This document shows positions 1-6,471 of a stretch of 21,119 nt of DNA, piece by piece (the first letter of the stretch is position 1; each line of letters opens with the position of its first letter). Below the pieces are notes generated by a model, which was not told the origin of the DNA, searched no databases, and was given only the letters and a program-made list of their open reading frames with translations. The stretch comes from Bacteroidales bacterium (GTDB lineage Bacteria; Bacteroidota; Bacteroidia; Bacteroidales; Muribaculaceae): contig DXYS01000056.1 in NCBI GenBank assembly GCA_019415705.1, positions 1 through 21,119 of the forward strand, read 5' to 3'. The translations under genes were made by a program, and so were the position numbers.

Positions 1-1357
1 GGATGGTGGGGGAGAGGATGCGCCATGGGGAGGGGTAGAGGGTGTTGGCGCGGGTGCCGAGGTTTTTGACGAATCCTAAGGGGCGGTCGGCGTAGGGGAG
101 GAGGACTATGCCGCGCGGGGCGCCGTCGGGCAGGGTGACGGCTTCGCGGCGCAGGTAGGCGAGGGCGGTCGCGTAGTCGACGTTGGCGCGTGGGAAGGCG
201 TCGGGGGCCAAGGCGGTCGACAGGGCGAGGGCCTGCGAGGGGATGAGGTCGCGGCCTTTGACTGTGGCGGCTTCGACGCCGACCGACAGGCAGTCTAACG
301 CGGAGGCTATCGAGCGCATGTCGTCAGCCAATGCGGCAGGCAGCAGCGAGAGTGTGTCGCCGACGGCATAGGTCTCGTAATCGCCTGCGGTCCACGAGGC
401 GGGGATGCCGGGAGTCTGCGTTTTACGGTCGCCGCCCTTGGTGCGGGCTTTTTTGTCTCGGCCGGCGCGGTCTGCCGACGGCTCGCCGTCTTTGACAAGG
501 GCACACATGAAGAGGCCTTCGCCGCGCGTGCGGCCCGGAATGAAGCGGTAGCAGTCACGGTGCGTGTCGATGCCGCGGCTTATAGCGGGGTAATCGCTGA
601 GGCAGAGGGGCATGGTGTGTGCGCCGAGTGTGCGGCAGATCCAATCGATATTTTCCTCATTTTCAGCGCGGTTAAAGGTGCATGTGCTGTAAAGCATGAC
701 ACCGCCGGGGCGCAGTGCGGGCCATAGGTTTTCGACAATCTCGCGCTGGAGGGCGGCGCAGTCGGCGACGAGGCGCGGTGACCACTGGCTGACTGCGTCA
801 GGGTCTTTGCGCATCATGCCTTCGCCGGAGCAGGGGACGTCGGCGATGACGATGTCGAATGTGTCGCGCAGACGGCCGAGACGCGCGGTGTCGCCGCGGC
901 TGACGATGACGGCGGGTGAGCCCCATTTGGCGATGTTCTCGGCGAGGATGGGGGCACGCTTGCGGTCGAACTCGTTGGCCACGACAAGCGAGCCTGCGGG
1001 CAGGGCGTCGATGGCGGCAGTTGTCTTGCCGCCGGGGGCTGCGCAGGCATCGAGGAGGCGCAACGGGCCGTGTCCGGCGGTCAGCGAGGCGATGACGTCC
1101 CGCACGGCCATCGACGAGGCGTCCTGCACGTAATAGAGGCCCTGATGCAAGGCGGGGTCGAAGGTGAAGGCCGGGCGGCTGTCAAGGTAAAATCCTGTGG
1201 AACACCAGTCGACGGGTGTCGCGCCGTCGGGGCGGACAATGCCACGTGATGCGTTGACTCTGACCGAGGTCTCCGGCTCGGTCGACATAAGCACGTCGGG
1301 CAGCTCGGCGAGGCCGATGTCGCGCATTGATTTGACAAAGTCGTCGGGGAGCGTCAT
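1..1357 (-). CDS. rsmF: 16S rRNA (cytosine-C5)-methyltransferase, RsmF/NOP2-Sun type, 3' end cut by window edge
   Basis: Reading leftwards from ATG at 1357, the frame stays open to the window edge, giving 452 codons. Seen: the SAM-binding motif DACAAPGGKT (residues 103-112), the acidic motif ending NEFD (128-131), motif IV DVPCSGEG (173-180) with Cys176, and motif VI LYSTCTF (222-228) with Cys226. In this family the motif VI Cys attacks C6 of the target cytosine and the motif IV Cys helps release the product. The C-terminal part contains PLGFVKN and LYPSPWRI, resembling the end of RsmF/YebU proteins, so probably only a few residues are missing. The family makes m5C in 16S rRNA in the cytoplasm. 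The ATG overlaps the stop of the upstream nuclease gene as ATGA, so it should be translationally coupled as the last visible gene of the operon. RsmB is a less likely alternative because of the C-terminal domain. Confidence 0.9.
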   Translation of the reverse strand, partial: MTLPDDFVKSMRDIGLAELPDVLMSTEPETSVRVNASRGIVRPDGATPVDWCSTGFYLDSRPAFTFDPALHQGLYYVQDASSMAVRDVIASLTAGHGPLRLLDACAAPGGKTTAAIDALPAGSLVVANEFDRKRAPILAENIAKWGSPAVIVSRGDTARLGRLRDTFDIVIADVPCSGEGMMRKDPDAVSQWSPRLVADCAALQREIVENLWPALRPGGVMLYSTCTFNRAENEENIDWICRTLGAHTMPLCLSDYPAISRGIDTHRDCYRFIPGRTRGEGLFMCALVKDGEPSADRAGRDKKARTKGGDRKTQTPGIPASWTAGDYETYAVGDTLSLLPAALADDMRSIASALDCLSVGVEAATVKGRDLIPSQALALSTALAPDAFPRANVDYATALAYLRREAVTLPDGAPRGIVLLPYADRPLGFVKNLGTRANTLYPSPWRILSPTI

Positions 1358-2094
1358 TGCAGTCGGGATTTTAGCAGGGCCTCGGCCTCGTCACGCAGAT
1401 AGGGCAGAGCGACGCGGTAGTAGCCCGGCATGTCGGGGTGGAACACTCCGAGATAGGCCTCGGAGACGCGGATGCCGTAATGCAGCTCGAGGATGTAGCG
1501 GTAGATGCTGACCTGCAGGGCGTAATGGTTGTAAGTGGTGTCCTGTAGTGTCGAAATCGGCCGTCGGGCTGTGCGGCCGTAGCAGTTGTCGAGGACGCGG
1601 CCCTCGGGCGAAACGACTTTGGTGGAGCGTTTCCAGTCGTAGATTACGAAACGGCCGTCAGGAAGCCGCTCGAGGAAGTCGAGGGTGCCGGCGATGCGAT
1701 AAGGCTCGCTGTAGATGCGCCACTCGCTGCGGTAGGGCTGCAGAACGAACTCGCGGGCGAAGGCAAGAAAGCGGATGAATGTGGGGTCACACTCCGACCC
1801 CGGGTCAGGCTCGCAGCCGAGATAGTGGCGCTCGATGCGCTCGTGCATCAGTGTGCCGGCCTCGCGTGCCTCGCGGCCTTTGCGCTCCCACTCGTCCAAG
1901 AGTCTGCGCCGCTGAGCCTCGTCGCCGCGCGATTTGGCCGTAGCCCAGTAGTCGGCGTCGAATTTCTCGAAACAGTCCTCGACGATGGTCGTCACCGAGT
2001 CAAAGACCTCGCCGCCGAGGGTGTAGGTGTGGGTCTCTGCATCAAAACAGATGTGCGGGTCGCGGGGGTGGGCGTTGAGTCTGTTGAAATCCAT
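1354..2094 (-). CDS. Stand-alone PD-(D/E)XK nuclease, RecB/Cas4-like
   Basis: A 246-residue protein with the full RecB-type nuclease signature: GTLMHERIE (residues 80-88) with His84, Glu130, Asp139 in AGTLDFL, Asp153-Trp-Lys155 in IYDWKRS, and the QxxxY motif at Gln194/Tyr198. In this family His, Asp and the D-x-K residues bind Mg2+ or Mn2+ and cut DNA, while QxxxY contacts DNA or lies near the active site. There are no helicase motifs and no Cys cluster of the kind that holds the Fe-S centre in Cas4/AddB, so this is a bare nuclease domain. The N-terminal segment has the SVTT element (residues 33-36) seen before the nuclease core in phage-exonuclease-like relatives. It lies 28 bases after gldE and overlaps rsmF by 4 bases. 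No CRISPR or recBCD/addAB genes are nearby, so the substrate is unknown; a DNA-repair role is inference. Confidence 0.82.
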   Translation of the reverse strand: MDFNRLNAHPRDPHICFDAETHTYTLGGEVFDSVTTIVEDCFEKFDADYWATAKSRGDEAQRRRLLDEWERKGREAREAGTLMHERIERHYLGCEPDPGSECDPTFIRFLAFAREFVLQPYRSEWRIYSEPYRIAGTLDFLERLPDGRFVIYDWKRSTKVVSPEGRVLDNCYGRTARRPISTLQDTTYNHYALQVSIYRYILELHYGIRVSEAYLGVFHPDMPGYYRVALPYLRDEAEALLKSRLQ

Positions 2095-2122
2095 CTCAGA
2101 TGCGTAAATTCAGGCGCGGCTG

Positions 2123-3415
2123 TCAGTCGGCTTTCTCGTCGTTGCCCTCGGGTGTGGTGGTGAGTCGTACAAGCTCGATGCGGTTGGCCGATTTGCGGAG
2201 AATGTCAAGCCGGGTGTTGCCTATGACGACGGTCTCGCCCTCGGAGGGGATGGTGCCGGTCGACTGCAGGATGTAGCCCGCAATGGTCTGATAGCCTTCG
2301 TCTTCGGGAATGTCGAGGTCAAACTCCTCGTTGATTTCGGCAATCTCGCAGCGTCCCGAGAGCTCGTAGATGCCGTCGGCTATGCGTCGCGATGTCGGGC
2401 GCGACTTGTCGTGTTCGTCCTGTATGTCGCCAAAAATTTCTTCGACGAGGTCCTCGAGTGTGAGCAGTCCGGCCGTGCCGCCGAACTCGTCGATGACTAT
2501 GGCCACCGAGTGCTTCTGCTGGAGCATGCGGCGCATCATCTTGTTGGCAAGCAGGTTTTCGGGGGCATAGAGCACGGGGCGTATGTGCTGACGCCAGTCG
2601 CTCTCAGGGTCGAAGAGCTCGCGGACGTGGATGTAGCCGCGTATGTCGTCTATGTCGTCGTTGTAGACGAGTATCTTTGAGCGGCCTGTCTCGGTGAAGA
2701 GCTTCGAGAGGTCGTCGCGGGTGGTTGTGGCGATGTTGACGGCGATAATCTCGTTGCGCGGTATCATGCAGTCACGCACATGTGTCGACGAGAAGTCGAG
2801 GGCGTTCTGAAAGATTTTGACCTCGTTCTCGACGTGGGTCTGAGTCTCCTCCATGGTGTCGATTGTCTCCTCGATGTAGTCGTTGAGGTCGCCGATTGAG
2901 ATAAGGCGCAGCGTGGCCTTGCGGTCCTTGATGCCGAGCAGTCTCATCAGACAGCGCGAGAGCCATGTCGAGAAGAGCGACAGCGGATAGAGCACGATAT
3001 AGAAGACGTAGAGCGGCAGGGCGAAGATTTTGAGCGACGAGTTGGGGTTGATGCGGAAGATGGTCTTGGGCATAAACTCGCCGACGAGCAGTATGACGGC
3101 CGTTGATATGAGAGTCTGTTCGATGAGCACGACAGCCTCACTGTCGGTGTAGCGGTAGAGCCACGGCTCGAGGAGCGCCGCGGCTCCCATGCCGTAGATG
3201 ACGAGCATGATGTTGTTGCCCACGAGTATCGACGAGATGAAGAACTCGGAGTTGGCGTAAAAGCGGTTGATAATCGAGGCAATCACGCCGCCGCGCTTGA
3301 CGTCAATCTCGACGCGCACACGGTCGGATGTGACGTATGCTATCTCGGCTCCGGAGAAGAGGGCCGAAAACAGAAGCGAGATTGCGGCGATTATAATCCA
3401 AGTGGTGAGTGTCAT
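2123..3415 (-). CDS. gldE: GldE-type CNNM/CBS membrane protein (HlyC/CorC family)
   Basis: A 430-residue protein in the expected domain order. Residues 1-190 form a DUF21/CNNM transmembrane domain, opening with the family element FSALFSGAEIAYVTSD (16-31) and containing GEFMPKT (112-118). A CBS pair follows at about 213-335, with IDEFGGTAGLLTLEDL (308-323) in the second CBS. A CorC/HlyC C-terminal domain lies at about 345-418. The family is linked to Mg2+/Co2+ efflux or homeostasis at the inner membrane. The GldE name comes from gliding Bacteroidetes, but non-gliding Bacteroidales carry the same gene, so motility should not be inferred. The ATG at 3415 is 33 bases after the lptC stop, consistent with one operon. 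The family call is firm; the substrate is not readable from sequence. Confidence 0.88.
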   Translation of the reverse strand: MTLTTWIIIAAISLLFSALFSGAEIAYVTSDRVRVEIDVKRGGVIASIINRFYANSEFFISSILVGNNIMLVIYGMGAAALLEPWLYRYTDSEAVVLIEQTLISTAVILLVGEFMPKTIFRINPNSSLKIFALPLYVFYIVLYPLSLFSTWLSRCLMRLLGIKDRKATLRLISIGDLNDYIEETIDTMEETQTHVENEVKIFQNALDFSSTHVRDCMIPRNEIIAVNIATTTRDDLSKLFTETGRSKILVYNDDIDDIRGYIHVRELFDPESDWRQHIRPVLYAPENLLANKMMRRMLQQKHSVAIVIDEFGGTAGLLTLEDLVEEIFGDIQDEHDKSRPTSRRIADGIYELSGRCEIAEINEEFDLDIPEDEGYQTIAGYILQSTGTIPSEGETVVIGNTRLDILRKSANRIELVRLTTTPEGNDEKAD

Positions 3416-3448
3416 TGTTTTACGAGGATTTGGAGAGTCGGGAATATA

Positions 3449-4279
3449 TTATTGAGTCACGCGCCGCGGCGGAGTGACGGTTTGGTCGGTTGAGCGCTTG
3501 AGAGCCTCGGGGGTATTGCCCGATATGTCATAGGGTGTGCCGGTCGGCCGGGACGTCGGGCGCTCGACCCGTCGCGGAGCAGCCGGGCGGCGGCGTGAGG
3601 CCTGCGTCGGAGCCTCGACGACGCTGTCGGCGTCGGTGCTGTCTGCCGGCATTGCCTCAGGGGCGGAGTCAGGGCGTCGGCGCTCGATGGGTATGATGCC
3701 GGTCGGACGGTTGATGGAGTAGGCCGTCATGTTTTCGTTAGACTCGAAGCCATAACCCTCGATGATGCGGTCAGAGCGCACGATGTGTATGAATGAGTCG
3801 GTGTAGACCAAGCGTTTGGCCTGATCCCAGAAAAGCTGCTGCGAGAGGAAGCTGTCGCGGAGGGTATTGACCATCACGACGTGGCCGTCAAGACGCCACA
3901 GGCGCTTACGGCTGAAATATGTCGCCGTGTCACAGGTCATTGTCGCATCCGGACGCATCGCGAGGTCATACTGCTGCAGGTCGAGACCCTCGGGAAAGCG
4001 CCAGAAAGGCTCGGCGGCTTCCTCGAACATCTGCCAGCGCGGAGTCGACAGGTGATAGCGGGTGTAGCCCGAGTCGGAGATAAATGTCTCGACATCCAAG
4101 GTGGTCATGGTCGGCGTGTGATTGCCGTCGGAGATGTTGGCCACATAGGCGCGCTCCTTCTCGCCGCACGACATGGCTGCCGCACCGAGAGCCACGACAG
4201 CCGCAAGCAGCAGCCGCATGGATGTCGCCTGTGAGCGTCGCCGCGAGGTCGCGTCTATGTCGTCTGAGTCTATGTCCAT
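3449..4279 (-). CDS. lptC: LPS export periplasmic lipoprotein LptC with a disordered C-terminal tail
   Basis: LptC hands lipopolysaccharide from the LptB2FG transporter to the periplasmic LptA bridge. The Bacteroidetes-type core is clear: ISDSGYTRYHLSTP (residues 67-80 from the ATG at 4279), PFWRFPEGL (91-99), DTATYF and LWRLDGHVVMVN (117-139), the LFWDQ element near 149-153, and GYGFESN. A hydrophobic stretch and lipobox-like AAMSC put a lipidated Cys at residue 38. The ATG at 4279 shares one base with the preceding stop (TGATG), favouring it by coupling, but it leaves a 20-residue charged stretch before the signal. ATG at 4219 would start exactly at MRLLLAAV and is a good alternative. After the core, residues 200-276 are rich in Arg, Pro, Ser and Thr and look disordered, making the protein longer than the roughly 190-200 residues usual for LptC. 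Confidence 0.85.
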   Translation of the reverse strand: MDIDSDDIDATSRRRSQATSMRLLLAAVVALGAAAMSCGEKERAYVANISDGNHTPTMTTLDVETFISDSGYTRYHLSTPRWQMFEEAAEPFWRFPEGLDLQQYDLAMRPDATMTCDTATYFSRKRLWRLDGHVVMVNTLRDSFLSQQLFWDQAKRLVYTDSFIHIVRSDRIIEGYGFESNENMTAYSINRPTGIIPIERRRPDSAPEAMPADSTDADSVVEAPTQASRRRPAAPRRVERPTSRPTGTPYDISGNTPEALKRSTDQTVTPPRRVTQ

Positions 4280-5541
4280 CAATAGATACGGCTCTTACGG
4301 AACCACATCTCGTTGAAGTTGATGCCGAGAGTGAGGTTGATGTAATTCTCTTTGATAAGCGGGTTGGGGTAGGCCTGACGGTGACGCCACTCGACGCCGA
4401 GCGACACGATGGTCTTGAACGAGGGCACGGGCAGGCCGAAACCAATCGACAGGCCGTACTCACGCAGGTTGTTGTCGCGGATGCGCAGATAGTCGCGGTT
4501 GAAGAAAGCACCGGCGCGATACTGCACGCGCTGCAGATAGCTGCCGCGGGGACGGGGTGTGTACTGCAGACCGCCGGCGATTTTGTAGCGGTCGGCTAAC
4601 TGCGGTGTGACGCCGTCCTGCTCTACGCCGCGATATTTTGTCTTGCTCCAAGGCTGATATGTGAAATCGCCTTCGAGGAAGAGGCGGTGGTCATATTCGT
4701 ATGCAAGACCGACGCCCCATGTTTCCGACAGGGAGTAGTTGCCTTTTAACGGAATATTCTCGATTTCTTCGGGAGCGTTCTGCTGATTGTTGACGTCGTA
4801 GGAGTATGTTTTGGCGTGGCCGTGCATGTCTTTTTTGGGGCTGTAGACGATGCCGGCGGTCAGGCGGTGGCGGGGATGGATATAACGGCTGTACTGCAGA
4901 CCGATGTCCATGCGCCAGTCACGCACCTCCAACTGGCGCTCGAAGAGTGTCGTAGAGCCGCCGTCAGTGGTGATATAACTGTCGTTATAATTATTGCCGA
5001 AAAGATATGCGAAGTTTACGCCGAGCGCGAAGCCGTTGAACGGGCGGTAGCCGACGCCGAGATAAAGCTGGTTGATGGAGCCTGAGCCCTGACGGTCGGC
5101 GACACCGTCGTCGATGTCATTGCCGAACGCATAGCCGACCGACGAGTACGGCAGCACGCCGAGACTCGCACCGAGGCCTTTCCATACGGGGACCTGCATG
5201 GTGATGTAGTCGAGGCCGCCGCCATAGCGTTTTTCGGAGAGGTTTTTGCCTCCGACACTTTCTTTCTGCCAGAGAGTGGTGAAGTCGACACCCATGTCGA
5301 AGAGGAAAGTCAGCGAGTCGCACATGGCGTATGAAGCCGGGTTCATGACATTAATCTGACGGCCTGAGTTCATGGCATAGCCCACGCCGCCCATGGCGCG
5401 CTGGGCCGATGTGGCGTTGTCGCCGAGTATGCCGTAGCCATAACGTGAGTATGGTGTGAGAGTCGAGTTCTGGGCCGTTACGGCAGCCGAGCCTGCGAGC
5501 AGCATTGCTGCGAGGCCGGATAGCACTTTAGATAATTTCAT
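4279..5541 (-). CDS. Outer-membrane beta-barrel protein of unknown role, FadL/PorV-like
   Basis: A 420-residue exported protein. The signal peptide is clear, with a likely signal peptidase I cut after VTA (residue 23). The mature protein starts near the element TPYSRYGYGIL (29-39), common in Bacteroidetes outer-membrane proteins, followed by alternating aromatic and glycine-rich beta-strand sequence such as YLGVGYRPFNGFALGVNFAY. It ends in an aromatic residue (SRIY), as outer-membrane barrels usually do. Its length and pattern suggest an OmpP1/FadL/PorV-like barrel; no substrate can be named. It overlaps the end of coaX by 14 bases and touches lptC by one base. A place next to coaX and lptC matches the gene order I recall from other Bacteroidales, which suggests a role in envelope biogenesis, but that is inference. 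Confidence 0.75.
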   Translation of the reverse strand: MKLSKVLSGLAAMLLAGSAAVTAQNSTLTPYSRYGYGILGDNATSAQRAMGGVGYAMNSGRQINVMNPASYAMCDSLTFLFDMGVDFTTLWQKESVGGKNLSEKRYGGGLDYITMQVPVWKGLGASLGVLPYSSVGYAFGNDIDDGVADRQGSGSINQLYLGVGYRPFNGFALGVNFAYLFGNNYNDSYITTDGGSTTLFERQLEVRDWRMDIGLQYSRYIHPRHRLTAGIVYSPKKDMHGHAKTYSYDVNNQQNAPEEIENIPLKGNYSLSETWGVGLAYEYDHRLFLEGDFTYQPWSKTKYRGVEQDGVTPQLADRYKIAGGLQYTPRPRGSYLQRVQYRAGAFFNRDYLRIRDNNLREYGLSIGFGLPVPSFKTIVSLGVEWRHRQAYPNPLIKENYINLTLGINFNEMWFRKSRIY

Positions 5542-6274
5542 TATGGTTTATTATGCTGTTTAATCCTTTTAATACGAGGTTATGGTCAATGGTCACATCA
5601 AAATCAAGCCGTCCGGCCACAAGTTCGGCCGAGCCGCCTGTGAGCACCACAGTGCGGTCATCGCCCGGCAGTTGCGAGCGATAGTAGAGTATTTCGGCCA
5701 CCACGCCGTTGATGGCGCCGGCTCTGAGCGCTGTCTCTGTGTCGTAGCCCCACAGCGGACAGTCACCGTCGGTCTCGACAAGCGGCAGACGCGCCGTGAA
5801 GGCGTTGAGCGCCTCGAGACGCATGAAGATGCCCGGGGCGATGTTGCCTCCGACGAAGACACCGTCGGCCGAGAGGACGTCGTAGGTGATGGCCGTGCCG
5901 AGGTCGACAACTAATGTCCATGCTCCCTGCGGAGCCATGCCCATCGCTCCGGCTACGGCGGCCACGCGGTCGAGGCCGAGAGTCTCACGTGTGCGGTAGC
6001 CGATGGTCAGCGGCAGCGGTGTCGATGCGCTCAGCTCGATGAAACGGCTGCTACGCGAGGCCACGGCGTCGACGATACGCTCGTCGCGCGCGGTGACCGT
6101 CGAATATATTGCCGCGTCAAACTTGGCGCCGGGGCCGCAAACTTTGTCGGCAAAGCCGATGATGGCGTCAGCGTCAAGCTCGCGGCGGCTGTCATAGCCG
6201 ATTAAGCTGTCGTCGCGCCACACTCCGGTTTTGACGGCCGTGTTGCCCTGATCGATGGTGAGTTTGAGTGCCAT
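5528..6274 (-). CDS. coaX: Type III pantothenate kinase
   Basis: This enzyme phosphorylates pantothenate to 4'-phosphopantothenate, the first step of CoA synthesis, in the cytoplasm. The 248 residues match the family length. Seen: the N-terminal phosphate-binding motif IDQGNTAVK (residues 7-15) with Asp8 and Lys15; GLDRVAA (100-106) with the conserved catalytic Asp102; DLGTAITYD (124-132), the second ATPase-fold motif; and GGNIAPG (142-148). It is the first gene of the minus-strand operon. A TAnnTTTG box (TACTTTTG) lies on the minus strand at 6290-6283, only 8 bases before the ATG, so if it is the promoter the transcript would be almost leaderless; no good upstream partner box is visible, so this is weak. 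Function is secure. Confidence 0.93.
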   Translation of the reverse strand: MALKLTIDQGNTAVKTGVWRDDSLIGYDSRRELDADAIIGFADKVCGPGAKFDAAIYSTVTARDERIVDAVASRSSRFIELSASTPLPLTIGYRTRETLGLDRVAAVAGAMGMAPQGAWTLVVDLGTAITYDVLSADGVFVGGNIAPGIFMRLEALNAFTARLPLVETDGDCPLWGYDTETALRAGAINGVVAEILYYRSQLPGDDRTVVLTGGSAELVAGRLDFDVTIDHNLVLKGLNSIINHNEII

Positions 6275-6351
6275 ACAGTCGGCAAAAGTAATAATTAGCC
6301 TCCGAAAAAGTCTAAAAATCTTTAATTTTTAACTATTTATTAAGATATAAA

Positions 6352-6387
6352 GCTATAAGCCCTATAGGGCGCATAGGGCCTATAATG
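6352..6387. repeat. Degenerate 9-bp tandem repeat, upstream copy
   Basis: Four consecutive 9-base units each carry ATA at positions 4-6: GCTATAAGC, CCTATAGGG, CGCATAGGG, CCTATAATG. The stretch also contains the perfect 12-base palindrome GCCCTATAGGGC (6359-6370). It sits in the coaX/GH3 intergenic region, just upstream of the GH3 promoter. The same kind of array occurs after the GH3 gene at 8658-8729. Confidence 0.7.
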
Positions 6388-6404
6388 ACTTTAAGGGCCG
6401 TAAT

Positions 6405-6435
6405 GTTGCTAACTGCAAAATTATTTGTATATTTG
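6405..6435 (+). promoter_or_regulatory. Bacteroidetes-type promoter for the GH3 gene
   Basis: TATATTTG at 6428-6435 fits the Bacteroidetes -7 consensus TAnnTTTG exactly. GTTG at 6405-6408 matches three of four bases of the -33 TTTG box, with a 19-base spacer. Transcription would begin near 6442, giving a leader of about 30 bases before the ATG at 6472. This also argues that the GH3 gene starts at 6472 and not at the in-frame ATG at 6385, which lies upstream of the promoter. Confidence 0.55.
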
Positions 6436-6471
6436 GGGATTGCCTTAATAAGTACCTTAAAGTCTGTTATG

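Noticed and set aside
1354..2094. Cas4 / CRISPR adaptation gene
   Set aside because: RecB-type motifs are present, but there is no cysteine cluster for an Fe-S centre and no cas genes or repeat-spacer array anywhere in the window.
6352..6387. CRISPR-like array
   Set aside because: Units are 9 bases with no spacers; this is a degenerate tandem repeat.
6385..6471. 29-residue N-terminal extension of the GH3 enzyme from an upstream ATG
   Set aside because: It would start inside the tandem repeat and upstream of the predicted promoter, and would bury the signal peptide that begins cleanly at ATG 6472.
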